From Polycyclovorans sp. (lineage in GTDB: Bacteria > Pseudomonadota > Gammaproteobacteria > Nevskiales > Nevskiaceae), in NCBI GenBank assembly GCA_002706265.1, contig PAKU01000019.1:1-64000 (forward strand): DNA of 64,000 bases, read 5' to 3'. Within the stretch, counting starts at the first letter, position 1, and each line of letters opens with the position of its first letter. The notes under the pieces are model-generated. The model was not told the DNA's origin and ran no database searches. It saw nothing but the letters and a program-made list of their open reading frames with translations. This document shows, in pieces, positions 49,324 to 58,459 of this stretch. Both the position numbers and the translations under genes were made by a program.

Positions 49324-50744
49324 AAAAAACCTACGCCGTACCGCGTTCGACGCCCGTGCTGTTGGCGGTGCCGCTGTTGACCGGCCTTTATTGGCTGGTC
49401 GCCAGCGAGGGCATTTTCGGCTCACTGCTGGCGTGTGTGCCCGGCCTGTTGCTGGTGGGCGGTTCGATGATGGTGTGGTGGTCGCCCGGCGAGCCCCGCG
49501 CCTACGCGCTGACCGGCCTGGGCGCGTTTTTCGGCGTGCTGCTGGGCGTGCCCTGGCTGCTGATCAGTGGTGACGAGGGCCTGTGGGCCCTGGTCGGTTC
49601 GGTGGCCGGCGCCCTGGTCAATGCCCGCCAGTCGGTACAGGTGATCGCCAGGGTCGAAGGCGGCGCGCCGGTGCGTGAAAGTCTCAAGATGGACCTGAAG
49701 GTGGCGCTGGACGAGGCGGTGCTGGGGTACTTCATCGCCGGGGCGCGTATGCCCAACGGCGTGCAGGCGGCGGAGGCCTGCGACCAGGCCCGCGCGCTTG
49801 ACGAAACCCTGTCCGAGCGCGGCATTTACCCGCAACCGGAGCGCCTGCACGTGGCGCCGCCCGCGCCCGAGGCCGACAGCGTCGACAGCACCCTGGAGCA
49901 TCGTTGGGGCGTGCGTTACGAGGCGGTGCAGTTCCCCAGTGCGTTCCGCGCCGACGACACCCTGCCGGGCGGCGCGGTGTGGAACCACCTGGATGCCAAC
50001 CGTCAGGTGCCGGTGCGGGTGGTTCGCCACAGCGAGCCCGGCCGGCCCTGGCTGCTGTGCATACACGGGTATCGCATGGGCACGCCGTGGATGGATTTCT
50101 CGCTGTTCGGCCCCAACGGACTGGTCAACAAATTTGGTGTCAACGTGGTGATGCCGGTGCTGCCCTTGCACGGATCTCGCCGCGTGGGCATGCGCAGCGG
50201 CGACTTTTATCTGGACGGCAATCCGCTGGATCTGTTCCATGCCCAGTGTCAGGCGCTGTCCGATCTGCGGCAAACCGTGGCGTGGATTCGCGGGCAGGAC
50301 CCGCAGGCGCGGATCGGTGTATTCGGCGTGTCTCTGGGGGGCTATAACGCCGCGCTGCTCTCGATCTACGAGCCGGATCTGGACTTTGTGGTGTCGGCGG
50401 TGCCGGTGGCCGATTTCGCCGAGACCCTGTGGCGCGTGTTGCCGCCCGCGCATCAAGGTTATTTCACTACCCAGGGTCTGGACGAAGCGCGTTACGCGCG
50501 GGTGCTGGGCCCGGTGTCGCCGCTGTCGAGCGCCACGCGGCTCGCGCCAGATCGACGCTTCGTGCTGGCCGCTGCGGCAGATCGGGTGGTGCCGCCGGGC
50601 CAGGCCCTGCTGCTTGCCGCGCACTGGGGTGTGGAGCCGGTGTGGTACCAGGGCTCGCACCTCAGCATCCGCCGCGAGTCGCAGACCCTGGCCACCGTGG
50701 AGCAGGCGGTGGTGGCGGCCGGGTGGCGGTTGCCGCTGCGCTAG
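49320..50744 (+). CDS. Membrane-anchored alpha/beta hydrolase
   Basis: 474 residues. The first 110 hold about three to four transmembrane helices (about 12-30, 35-55, 60-80 and 85-105), then a linker of about 115 residues. A C-terminal alpha/beta hydrolase domain (about 240-470) has the nucleophile elbow GVSLGGYN (Ser338), a likely acid Asp in AAAADRVVPP and His in QGSHLSI. The oxyanion-type strand LLCIHGYRMGTP is clear. Substrate unknown; lipid or ester is plausible. Last of three coupled genes. Confidence 0.82.
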   Translation: MKKTYAVPRSTPVLLAVPLLTGLYWLVASEGIFGSLLACVPGLLLVGGSMMVWWSPGEPRAYALTGLGAFFGVLLGVPWLLISGDEGLWALVGSVAGALVNARQSVQVIARVEGGAPVRESLKMDLKVALDEAVLGYFIAGARMPNGVQAAEACDQARALDETLSERGIYPQPERLHVAPPAPEADSVDSTLEHRWGVRYEAVQFPSAFRADDTLPGGAVWNHLDANRQVPVRVVRHSEPGRPWLLCIHGYRMGTPWMDFSLFGPNGLVNKFGVNVVMPVLPLHGSRRVGMRSGDFYLDGNPLDLFHAQCQALSDLRQTVAWIRGQDPQARIGVFGVSLGGYNAALLSIYEPDLDFVVSAVPVADFAETLWRVLPPAHQGYFTTQGLDEARYARVLGPVSPLSSATRLAPDRRFVLAAAADRVVPPGQALLLAAHWGVEPVWYQGSHLSIRRESQTLATVEQAVVAAGWRLPLR

Positions 50745-50825
50745 TCCGGACGCGGGTTTCAGTGGTGGTCAGGCCGATGCTCGAACAAGGCGTCGCCCCT
50801 CAACAATCGTTCAACAAGGTGTTTC

Positions 50826-51947
50826 ATGCGAACCGCAATCACCGGCGTCGGTCTTTTCACGCCCGAGCAGTCCATCAGCAATGACGAGCTGGTGGAAAGC
50901 TTCAATCAGTACGTCGATGCCCACAATGCCGAACACGCCGAGGCCATCGCCCGTGGTGACACGGTTGCGCTGCAGCACTCGTCCAGCGAGTTCATTTACA
51001 AGGCCTCCGGCATCAAAAGTCGGTACTGCGTCGACAAGGCGGGCGTGCTCGATCCGGCCGTCATGCATCCGGTCATCGCAACGCGGGGCAACGACGCGCC
51101 GTCGTTGATGGTCGAGATGGGCCTGGCCGCCGCCCGCGAGGCCTTGGCACGTGCCGGGCGCCGGCCCGAAGAGGTCGACATGGTGCTGGTGGCCTGTTCG
51201 AACATGCAGCGTCCGTACCCGGCGATGGCGGTGGAGTTGCAGCATTACCTGGGCGGACACGGATTTGCCTACGACATCAACGTCGCCTGCGCATCGGCGG
51301 CATTCGGCATTCAGGCCGCGACTGACGCGGTGCGGCAGGGCAATGCCCGCTGCGCGCTGGTGGTGAACCCCGAGATCTGCACCGGCCACCTGAATTTTCG
51401 CAACCGTGACTGCCACTTCATTTTTGGCGACGCCGCCACCGCGGTGGTCGTCGAGCCGCTGGATGCGGCCGCGGGCAAGGTCACCTTCGAGCTGTTGGGC
51501 ACGCGGCTGGTGACCCAGTTTTCCAACAACATCCGCAACAATTTCGGTTTTCTGAACCGCTCCGAATCACCGTCGCGCGGCTGGGCCGACGTATTGTTCA
51601 CCCAGGAAGGCCGCAAAGTGTTCAAGGAAGTGGTGCCACTGGTGTCCGAGCTGATCTCCAGCCATGTCGCCGACCTGGGCCTGGCGGTGAAGGACGTGAG
51701 GCGCTTCTGGCTGCACCAGGCCAATCTGTCGATGAACCAGCTGATTGCCAAGCGGGTGCTGGGACGTGACGCCACGCTCGAAGAGGCGCCGGTCATTCTT
51801 GATCGTTACGCCAACACCAGCTCGGCCGGATCGGTGATTGCCCTCAGCCTGCATCACGAAGACCTGGCTGTAGGCGACCTGGGCGTGCTGTCGGCGTTCG
51901 GCGCCGGGTACTCCGCGGGCAGCGTGGTGATGCGGCGCGTCGGATGA
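50826..51947 (+). CDS. FabH2-type beta-ketoacyl-ACP synthase III
   Basis: 373-residue ketoacyl synthase III with the Cys155-His297-Asn330 triad (NVACASA, WLHQAN, YANTSSAGS). The sequence SNDELVESFN near the start, the long N-terminal insertion and GIKSR resemble P. aeruginosa PA3286 (FabH2) rather than classical FabH. From the literature as I recall it, that enzyme condenses medium-chain acyl-CoA from beta-oxidation with malonyl-ACP, feeding it back to synthesis. It is a single gene, 82 bases after the hydrolase, and a possible partner of the AlkK-like ligase encoded elsewhere in the window. Confidence 0.88.
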   Translation: MRTAITGVGLFTPEQSISNDELVESFNQYVDAHNAEHAEAIARGDTVALQHSSSEFIYKASGIKSRYCVDKAGVLDPAVMHPVIATRGNDAPSLMVEMGLAAAREALARAGRRPEEVDMVLVACSNMQRPYPAMAVELQHYLGGHGFAYDINVACASAAFGIQAATDAVRQGNARCALVVNPEICTGHLNFRNRDCHFIFGDAATAVVVEPLDAAAGKVTFELLGTRLVTQFSNNIRNNFGFLNRSESPSRGWADVLFTQEGRKVFKEVVPLVSELISSHVADLGLAVKDVRRFWLHQANLSMNQLIAKRVLGRDATLEEAPVILDRYANTSSAGSVIALSLHHEDLAVGDLGVLSAFGAGYSAGSVVMRRVG

Positions 51948-51973
51948 GCCGCTGCAGCGACTGTCATCGGGGA

Positions 51974-52002
51974 GTAGCAATTCCCGGCTGAATCGATACA
52001 AT
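51974..52002 (+). promoter_or_regulatory. Promoter of the rpsP operon
   Basis: TACAAT (51997-52002; 5 of 6 for -10) is followed by a GC-rich discriminator (ACGCGGCC), typical of ribosomal promoters. The region 17 bases upstream (GTAGCA) is a weak -35 match. A leader of about 45 bases would precede the rpsP ATG. Confidence 0.5.
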
Positions 52003-52054
52003 ACGCGGCCTTTTTTGGCGCCCGTCGGCTGCCAGAGTTATTGGATTAAAGATC

Positions 52055-52309
52055 ATGGTTACGATTCGTTTGGCTCGTGCTGGCGCCAAGAAGCGCCCCT
52101 TCTACCACGTGGTTGCCACTGAAAAGAGCAGCCGTCGTGACGGTCGCTTCATCGAGCGCCTGGGCTTTTACAACCCCATGGCGCGGGGTCAGGAGCCCAA
52201 GCTGGTGCTCAACAGCGACCGCGTGACCCACTGGCAGAGCCACGGCGCGCAGATGAGTGAGCGTGTTGCCTTTCTGGTGAAAAGCAACGCCAAGGCCGCG
52301 CAGGCCTAA
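52055..52309 (+). CDS. rpsP: 30S ribosomal protein S16
   Basis: Small-subunit assembly protein of 84 residues (82 in E. coli). It starts [20 protein letters not shown] and has [16 protein letters not shown], both characteristic. First gene of the rpsP-rimM-trmD-rplS operon, 4 bases before rimM. Confidence 0.97.
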   Translation: MVTIRLARAGAKKRPFYHVVATEKSSRRDGRFIERLGFYNPMARGQEPKLVLNSDRVTHWQSHGAQMSERVAFLVKSNAKAAQA

Positions 52310-52312
52310 GCC

Positions 52313-52825
52313 ATGACGCGGATCACGCTCGGGCATGTGTCCGGCGTGTACGGCATCAAGGGTTGGGTGCGTATCGCGTCGCAGACGCGGCCTGAGGAGC
52401 GGATTCTTGACTACCGCCGCTGGTGGATTGGCGACGATCAAGGCTTCATGAGCCGCGCCGTGGCCCAGCGTATGCAGGGCAACGGGCTGGTGGTGCAGTT
52501 GCTTGGGCGTGACGAAGAGCCCATCACCGACCGCAACGTCGCGCAGAGCCTGATCGGCAAGACGGTTTCGGTCGACCGGGCGCAGATGCCGCCGCTGCCG
52601 GAAGGTGAGTATTACTGGATTGATCTGCTCGGGCTGAAGGTTGCAGACGAAGCAGGGCTGCCGTTGGGTGTGGTGACCGATGTGTTCAGCAACGGCGCGC
52701 AGGATGTTCTGACGGTCAGCGACGAGGACAAGACGCATCTGATCCCCTTCGTCGTTGGCCCGATTGTGGTGTCGGTGTCGCTGGAGTCTCGGCAGATCGT
52801 CTGTCGCTGGTCCCGCGAGTGGTGA
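52313..52825 (+). CDS. rimM: 16S rRNA processing protein RimM
   Basis: Maturation factor for the 30S head that binds S19. It has 170 residues. The N-terminal RimM domain starts LGHVSGVYGIKGWVRI, and the C-terminal PRC barrel has GEYYWIDLLGLKV and LIPFV. Its stop overlaps the trmD start (TGATG). Confidence 0.95.
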   Translation: MTRITLGHVSGVYGIKGWVRIASQTRPEERILDYRRWWIGDDQGFMSRAVAQRMQGNGLVVQLLGRDEEPITDRNVAQSLIGKTVSVDRAQMPPLPEGEYYWIDLLGLKVADEAGLPLGVVTDVFSNGAQDVLTVSDEDKTHLIPFVVGPIVVSVSLESRQIVCRWSREW

Positions 52826-53586
52826 TGCAGGTTTCGGTGATCACGCTTTTCCCCGAATGGGTGGAGCAGGTCACGAAGTTCGGGATGCCCCGGGTGGCCG
52901 CTGAGCAGGGTGCGCTCGCGCTGAACCTGGTGAATCCGCGGGACTTCGCCGAAAACCCGTGGCGGCGGATCGACCGTCGGCCTTACGGCGGCGGACCCGG
53001 CATGGTGATGGAAGCCGAGCCGCTGGCCCGCGCCATTGCCGCCGCGCGGTCGGTGAGCGCCGGACCGGTGGTGGCGTTGACGCCCCAGGGCGAGCGCTTC
53101 ACCCAGGCCTGGGCCGAGCGTTTGGTTGCAGGCGGCGGCATGACGTTGTTGTGCGGTCGGTATGAAGGTTGGGATGCGCGGCTGGACGCCGGATTGGCGC
53201 CGGACGCACCGATTGATGTGGAGCTGTCAGTGGGTGATGTGGTGCTGTCGGGGGGCGAGCTGGGCGCGATGATGGTGATTGATGCCTGCGCGAGATTGCT
53301 CCCCGGCGTACTGGGCGATGAAAACTCCTCGGTGGAGGACTCGTTCAGCAGCGGCGCACTGGATCATCCGCACTACGCCCGTCCGGCCGAATGGCGGGGG
53401 CAGGCGGTTCCCGAAGTATTGATGTCGGGTGATCATGCGGCGATACGCCGCTGGCGCCGGCAACAGGCGCTGGCCCGGACCTGGGAGCGGCGCCCGGATT
53501 TGCTGGATGGACTCGTGCTGAGTCCCGATGAACAGGAATGGCTGCGCGCCTATATTGCGCAGCACGCGATTGATGCCAAGAGGTAG
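52825..53586 (+). CDS. trmD: tRNA (guanine-N1)-methyltransferase TrmD
   Basis: Makes m1G37 in tRNA to prevent frameshifting. It has 253 residues (255 in E. coli). SPOUT knot motifs are present: [37 protein letters not shown] and [17 protein letters not shown], which includes the catalytic Asp. ATG 52825 is used, giving a one-base overlap with rimM; in-frame GTG codons at 52819 and 52822 are less likely. Confidence 0.96.
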   Translation: MQVSVITLFPEWVEQVTKFGMPRVAAEQGALALNLVNPRDFAENPWRRIDRRPYGGGPGMVMEAEPLARAIAAARSVSAGPVVALTPQGERFTQAWAERLVAGGGMTLLCGRYEGWDARLDAGLAPDAPIDVELSVGDVVLSGGELGAMMVIDACARLLPGVLGDENSSVEDSFSSGALDHPHYARPAEWRGQAVPEVLMSGDHAAIRRWRRQQALARTWERRPDLLDGLVLSPDEQEWLRAYIAQHAIDAKR

Positions 53587-53591
53587 GAACC

Positions 53592-53945
53592 ATGGGTAGC
53601 AACAAAATTATTGCCGCGCTTGAAGCGGAGCAGATGACCAAGGTCATTCCCGACTTTCGCGAAGGCGATACGGTCGAAGTGAAGGTCAAGGTCAAGGAAG
53701 GCGACCGCGAGCGTCTTCAGGCATTCGAGGGTCTGGTGATTGCACGCCGCAACCGCGGCATGAACTCCGCCTTCACGGTGCGCAAGATCTCCAATGGCGA
53801 AGGTGTGGAGCGCGTGTTCCAGTCCTACAGCCCCAACGTGGCCGAGATCGTCGTCAAGCGGCGTGGCCTCGTGGCGCGCGCCAAGCTGTACTACCTGCGC
53901 AATCTGGCCGGCAAGGCCGCGCGCATCAAGGAAAAGCTGGGCTGA
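53592..53945 (+). CDS. rplS: 50S ribosomal protein L19
   Basis: Ribosomal protein at the subunit interface, 117 residues. It has [35 protein letters not shown] and [24 protein letters not shown], the family pattern. Last gene of the operon, followed by an intrinsic terminator 126 bases on. Confidence 0.97.
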   Translation: MGSNKIIAALEAEQMTKVIPDFREGDTVEVKVKVKEGDRERLQAFEGLVIARRNRGMNSAFTVRKISNGEGVERVFQSYSPNVAEIVVKRRGLVARAKLYYLRNLAGKAARIKEKLG

Positions 53946-54290
53946 TTCGGTTGCGAGGCCTGCGGTGGTTGTGCGCCGGCAAGCGTCCACCCGCGGTCGG
54001 CGCTCGGCAGCTGAGCGTCGCGAGGCCCGGTTGACCGCGCGGATTCGGTTCGGCCGTGCGCGCCACAGCCATCCCTGCCGGGACCACCGGTGGGGATTTT
54101 CGCGTTATTGCGCACAGGGGGCGCCTGGCGCCAGCGCTGGGCCGACACCGGCGGCCTGATCCCTGTCGATGGGCCACCGCGCCGAGGCGTGCCCGGCTGG
54201 AAGATGACAAGGTGGGCCAGATGGCAAGGTGAGGCCGCCATCGCAGACCCCGAACGCCCGGTTGGGCTTCTTCAAAAAAGTGGAGCTTCC
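53946..54290. other. Intergenic region between rplS and the crotonase gene
   Basis: 345 bases with no credible gene. It holds the operon terminator at 54071-54100, then GC-rich sequence with short repeats and a ribosome-site-like GTGGAG just before the next ATG. No clear promoter boxes for the downstream pair were found. Confidence 0.6.
54071..54100 (+). terminator. Intrinsic terminator of the rpsP operon
   Basis: An 11-bp stem (54071-54081 with 54087-54097; two G-U pairs) closes a 5-base loop GACCA and ends in TTTT. It is the only such structure downstream of rplS, and the spacing fits a read-out leader. Confidence 0.7.
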
Positions 54291-55079
54291 ATGTCGCTCG
54301 CCCTGCGCACGGTCGATGCCGAAACCGGCATCGCCACCATCACCGTCAACCGCCCCGAAGTGCGCAATGCGCTGGACGTGCCCACCGCGCGCGCCATTTG
54401 TGACGCCGTGCTGCCGCTGCGGGAAATGCCCGACATCCGCTGCGTGGTGCTGCGCGGCGCGGGGGGCGCGTTCATCGCCGGTGGCGACCTGGCGCGCTTT
54501 GCTGATGACTTTGACCAGGCGGCCTCGGTGGTGCACGGCCTGCTGGACGCGCTGCACCCGGCCATTCTCACCTTGCGCGCGCTGAACGCGCCGGTCTTGG
54601 GCGTCGTGCACGGGGCCGTGGCCGGCGCCGGCTTGTCGTTGATGTCGGGCTGTGATCTGGTGGTGGCCGCCAGGGGCACGCGCTTCGTGCTGGCGTACGA
54701 CCGGGTCGGCGCCGCCCCCGACTGCGGCGGCACCTGGTTCCTGCCCCGCTTGCTGGGCCCCCGCCGCGCGGCAGAGCTGATGATGCTCAGCCCCACCTGG
54801 GATGCCGATCAGGCGCAGGCCTACGGACTGATCAACCGGGTGGTCGATGCCGACCAACTCGATGCCGAGGCCGCGCGCCTGGCCGCACAGCTCGCCAGAG
54901 GGCCCACGGTGGCCTACGGCAAATTCAAACGGCTCGCGGACGCAAGTTTGAGCAGCGACCTGGGCGCGCAGCTCGAAGCCGAGCGCGCGGCGTTCGCCAG
55001 CGGCACGCGCACTGCGGATTTCCGCGAAGGCGTGACCGCGTTCCTGGCCAAGCGGCCAGCCACTTTTACCGGGCACTGA
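54291..55079 (+). CDS. Enoyl-CoA hydratase/isomerase family protein
   Basis: 262-residue crotonase-fold enzyme acting on acyl-CoA. The oxyanion hole residues are in GGAFIAGGDL and the second signature is VHGAVAGAGLSLMSGCDLVVA. In the catalytic stretch the first Glu of true hydratases is absent, and the site reads AAPDCGGTWFLPRLLG with Asp144. This is the PaaG/isomerase-like pattern, so isomerase or ring-opening chemistry is as likely as hydration. It is 5 bases before an acyl-CoA dehydrogenase gene, so the two probably serve one degradation route. Confidence 0.87.
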   Translation: MSLALRTVDAETGIATITVNRPEVRNALDVPTARAICDAVLPLREMPDIRCVVLRGAGGAFIAGGDLARFADDFDQAASVVHGLLDALHPAILTLRALNAPVLGVVHGAVAGAGLSLMSGCDLVVAARGTRFVLAYDRVGAAPDCGGTWFLPRLLGPRRAAELMMLSPTWDADQAQAYGLINRVVDADQLDAEAARLAAQLARGPTVAYGKFKRLADASLSSDLGAQLEAERAAFASGTRTADFREGVTAFLAKRPATFTGH

Positions 55080-55084
55080 GGGAC

Positions 55085-56233
55085 ATGCACATGGGGATTT
55101 ACACCGACGACCAGCAGATGATTGCCGACGCCGCAGCGCGGTTTGCGCGTGAGGTGTTGGCGCCCGGCGCGGCGGCGCGCGAAGCGGCCGGGGCGATCGA
55201 ACCCGAGGTGATTCAGGGGCTGGCCGACATGGGCCTGCTGGGCATGACGGTATCGCCCGACCAGGGCGGCGCCGGTGCCGACTATGTGAGCTACGCGTTG
55301 GCCCTGATGGCGGTGGCCGAGGGCGACGGCGCCGTGTCGACGGTGATGAGCGTTCACAACGCGCCGTTCTGCGCCATTCTGGAGCGCTATGGCAACGACG
55401 CCCAGAAAGCTGACGTACTGACGCCGGCGGCGCGGGGCGCGTTCATCGGGGCCTTCGCGCTCACCGAGTCGCAAGCCGGCTCCGACGCCAGCGCCTTGCG
55501 CACCCGCGCGGTGCGCGATGGCGACCATTACGTGATCAATGGCGCCAAGCAGTTCATCACCTCCGGGCGGCTGGCGGAGTGGATCGTGGTGTTCGCGGTG
55601 ACTGACACCGAAAACCCCAAGCGCGGCATCACCGCGTTTCTGCTGCCGACCCATACGCCGGGTTACCGGGTCAGCAAGATCGAGCACAAGCTGGGGCAGC
55701 GCGCCTCCGACACGGCCAGTCTGGACTTCGACGACATGCGGGTGCCGGTGCGCATGCGCATCGGCGAAGAGGGTGAGGGCTACAAGATCGCGCTTTCGAG
55801 TCTTGAGGCAGGCCGCATCGGCATTGCCGCACAGAGCGTGGGGATGGCGCAGGCCGCGTTGAAATGCGCCATTGCCTATGCCGGCGAACGGCAGTCATTC
55901 GGCACGTCGCTGCTGGCGCATCAGGCGGTGAGCTTTCGACTGGCCGACGCCAAGACGCGGCTGGAGGCCGCGCGCCAGCTGGTGTTGTCGGCCGCGCGCC
56001 TCAAAGACGCGGGACAGCCGTGTCTGGAGCAAGCCTGCATGGCCAAGCTGTTCGCTTCGGAAACCGCCGAGGCGGTCTGCTCCGCCGCACTCCAGACTCT
56101 GGGCGGCTACGGCTATGTGGCTGATTTTCCGGTGGAGCGCATCTATCGCGACGTGCGGGTGTGCCAGATCTATGAGGGCACGTCCGATATCCAGAAAATC
56201 ATCATTGGGCGCCATCTGGCGTCGGGTCTGTGA
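55085..56233 (+). CDS. Acyl-CoA dehydrogenase
   Basis: FAD enzyme that introduces the alpha-beta double bond in acyl-CoA. It has 382 residues. Blocks include FALTESQAGSDASALRT (FAD/substrate loop), ITSGRLAEWIVVFAVT and the C-terminal QTLGGYGYVADFPVERIYRDVRVCQIYEGTSDIQ, with catalytic Glu364. It is of the short/medium-chain or branched-chain type; substrate cannot be fixed from sequence. ATG 55085 or 55091 are both possible. Operon partner of the crotonase gene. Confidence 0.93.
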   Translation: MHMGIYTDDQQMIADAAARFAREVLAPGAAAREAAGAIEPEVIQGLADMGLLGMTVSPDQGGAGADYVSYALALMAVAEGDGAVSTVMSVHNAPFCAILERYGNDAQKADVLTPAARGAFIGAFALTESQAGSDASALRTRAVRDGDHYVINGAKQFITSGRLAEWIVVFAVTDTENPKRGITAFLLPTHTPGYRVSKIEHKLGQRASDTASLDFDDMRVPVRMRIGEEGEGYKIALSSLEAGRIGIAAQSVGMAQAALKCAIAYAGERQSFGTSLLAHQAVSFRLADAKTRLEAARQLVLSAARLKDAGQPCLEQACMAKLFASETAEAVCSAALQTLGGYGYVADFPVERIYRDVRVCQIYEGTSDIQKIIIGRHLASGL

Positions 56234-56328
56234 GTCGCGGGCTGTAAGCCCCGAAGGGCGCTTCAGCGGCAGCTGTGGAGACGCCAGATGTCGAAGCCAT
56301 GTCAGATTTGTTAACGGTTGCTCTTTTT

Positions 56329-56343
56329 TTGAATGATGTTCAA
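56329..56343. promoter_or_regulatory. Possible TetR operator upstream of the RND operon
   Basis: A perfect 15-bp dyad, TTGAA-TGATG-TTCAA, lies 35 bases before the TetR start codon, after a run of seven T. Size and position fit autorepression by the encoded TetR protein. A nearby promoter could not be assigned with confidence. Confidence 0.5.
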
Positions 56344-56378
56344 GATGGCGCCCTTCGAATCGGGATCGGACGGCAAAC

Positions 56379-57110
56379 GTGGGATTCAGGGAGCGTCGAC
56401 AGCGGGAGTTCCTCGACCGGGAGCGGGTGTTCCTGGAGGCTGCGCGCGAGCTGATTCGTGACGAGGGGCTGCTGGGCTTTCAGATGGCCCGGCTCGCCGA
56501 GTCTTGCGAATACTCGGTGGGCACGCTGTACCAGCATTTCGGCAGCAAGGAAGATTTGCTGGTGGCCTTGACCACCGCGACCGCAACCGAGCATGTGCGC
56601 CTGTTCGCGCGGGTCGGCAATTGGCAGGCACCGAGTCGCGAGCGGCTGTTTGCCATCGCCGTGGCCGACAGCATCTTCGTCCAGCGGAATCCCGAATATT
56701 TTCGAATTGCGCAGTACACCCTGTGTGAAGTGGTGTGGCGCGCGGCCTCGCCGGACCGCCGCAGCGAGTTCATGGCCGAAACGGCCGAGCCCATTCGAAC
56801 CATCGTCAACGGCATCATTGCCGACGCGGTCGCCAGCGGCGACCTGTCGCTGGGCGTGCTGACGCAGGATTCGGTTGCGGCGGGCTTCTGGGCGCTGACC
56901 TGCGGCGTGCATGACCTGGTGCACGCCGAAGGGGTTTGCGATGCCTACCAGACCGAGGATCCCTATCGGCTGTTGTGCCGCCACACCAACCTCATGCTCA
57001 ACGGTTTCGACTGGAAGCCATTGATCGACCCGCATGACGAAGCTGCGCTCGACGCCCTGATTCACCGTATCCAGAACGAGGTTTTTCATGATCTTTGCGA
57101 TCACACCTGA
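56379..57110 (+). CDS. TetR-family transcriptional regulator
   Basis: 243-residue repressor likely to control the efflux genes that follow. The N-terminal helix-turn-helix has the family pattern QMARLAESCEYSVGTLYQHFGSKEDLLVALT (about 35-65). The remaining 175 residues form the ligand-binding domain, unlike any specific one I know, with a WRAASPDRRSEFMAE segment. The start is GTG. It overlaps the TolC-like gene by 23 bases, so regulator and pump share one transcript and feedback is expected. Confidence 0.9.
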   Translation: MGFRERRQREFLDRERVFLEAARELIRDEGLLGFQMARLAESCEYSVGTLYQHFGSKEDLLVALTTATATEHVRLFARVGNWQAPSRERLFAIAVADSIFVQRNPEYFRIAQYTLCEVVWRAASPDRRSEFMAETAEPIRTIVNGIIADAVASGDLSLGVLTQDSVAAGFWALTCGVHDLVHAEGVCDAYQTEDPYRLLCRHTNLMLNGFDWKPLIDPHDEAALDALIHRIQNEVFHDLCDHT

Positions 57111-58431
57111 GCGGGGCCGCGCCTTGGCGCTGGGGTTCATTCTTGTGAGTCTGAGTGCACCGGCCAGCGCCGCCATGCTGATCTATGAGGCCCTGCAGCG
57201 CGCCGCCGAGCGCGATCCCACCTATCTGGCCGCGTTTGCCGCACAGCGTGCCAACCGCGAACGGGGCGAGCAGGATCGGGGCAGCCTGCGGCCGACCGTG
57301 GGTGCCTTCGGCGCTGCCCAGCTGACGTCCAGCGACTCTGAATTCGCTTTTGGCGAGGCCCAGGAAACCTACCCGTCGTGGACGGCGTCGCTGGAAGCGC
57401 GGCAGCCCGTGTTGCGCATGGACTGGGGCGCGAGGGGCGACCGCGCCACCGCCAGCGATGACCTGGCCGATGCGCTGTTCCGGCAGCAGCAGATCGATTT
57501 CGTGGCCAGGGTGTCGAGCCGCTATCTCGAAGCGCTCAATGCGCAGGACCAGTTGAGGCTGATCGAGGCCGAAAACCTTGCGGTGCGTGAATCGCTGGAG
57601 AACACCCGCAAGCGCTACGAGGCGGAGTTGGTGCCGGGTCTGGACCTTCGGGAAGCCGAGGCGCGTGATGACCTGAGTCGCGCGCAGCGCATTGCCGCCG
57701 AGGCGGCGGTTGAAGACGCGATTGACGCGCTGGCCGAGTTGACCGGTCCATTCGATCGCCCGCTGCCCAGCCTCAAGCCGACGGCGGAACCCCCACCGTT
57801 GCCGGCAAACTCGGTCGAGGGTTGGCTGGCGCTGGCGGGTGACAACAGCACGGCGCTGAGAATTGCCGAGCGTCAGGCCGAGATCGCCGCTGCCGACCTC
57901 CGCAGTCGCAAGGCCGAGACCCAGCCCATGGCCGATCTGGTCGGCAGCGTGGTGCACAACGACTCGACCGAGTATTCCATTGGTCAATTGCAGACCGAGG
58001 CGCGCATCGGCCTGGAAGTCACCGTGCCGATCTACGGCGGCGGTGTGACCAGCAGCCGCTACCGCGAAGCCCAGGCGCGTGCGGAAGAGGCCAGGTACGA
58101 GCTTCAGCGGGCGCGCGAGGAAACCCGGCGCCAGGTCGCCCGACAGTTTCGAGACATCCAGGTCGCAAGCGCCAATACCGAGGCCTTCAGGCGCTCGCTG
58201 GTGTCGGCCCGTGCCGCGCAGGCGGCCGTCGAAGCAGGCTATGACGCCGGTACCCGCACCATCACCGACGTGCTGGACGCCAAAAGCCGCACCGCGCAGG
58301 TGCAGCGCGATCTGAATCGCGCCCGCTATGACCTGCTGATCAACACGCTGCTGCTGCAGTCCACGGCCGGCACCCTCACCATCGATCAATTCCTCATCGT
58401 CGATGCGATGTTTGATCTCCCCCATCAATGA
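57088..58431 (+). CDS. TolC-family outer membrane channel
   Basis: Outer-membrane factor of a tripartite efflux pump. It has 447 residues. A signal peptide ends at ASAAM (about 29), followed by two OEP repeats with long coiled helices. Family pattern includes AxxxDPTYLAAFAA at the start, the mid-protein VPIYGGGVTSSRYREAQAR and the final GTRTITDVLDAKSRTAQVQRDLNRARYDLLIN. It is closer to the TolC branch than to the OprM lipoprotein branch, as no lipobox is present. Position before adaptor and pump genes is unusual for MexAB-type operons, where it comes last. Confidence 0.9.
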   Translation: MIFAITPERGRALALGFILVSLSAPASAAMLIYEALQRAAERDPTYLAAFAAQRANRERGEQDRGSLRPTVGAFGAAQLTSSDSEFAFGEAQETYPSWTASLEARQPVLRMDWGARGDRATASDDLADALFRQQQIDFVARVSSRYLEALNAQDQLRLIEAENLAVRESLENTRKRYEAELVPGLDLREAEARDDLSRAQRIAAEAAVEDAIDALAELTGPFDRPLPSLKPTAEPPPLPANSVEGWLALAGDNSTALRIAERQAEIAAADLRSRKAETQPMADLVGSVVHNDSTEYSIGQLQTEARIGLEVTVPIYGGGVTSSRYREAQARAEEARYELQRAREETRRQVARQFRDIQVASANTEAFRRSLVSARAAQAAVEAGYDAGTRTITDVLDAKSRTAQVQRDLNRARYDLLINTLLLQSTAGTLTIDQFLIVDAMFDLPHQ

Positions 58432-58459
58432 CGTCTTCAACTTTCTTTAGAGCGCACTC

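Noticed and set aside
54087-54096. CCACCGGTGG palindrome as a regulator site before the crotonase gene
   Set aside because: It is part of the better-explained terminator stem of the rpsP operon.
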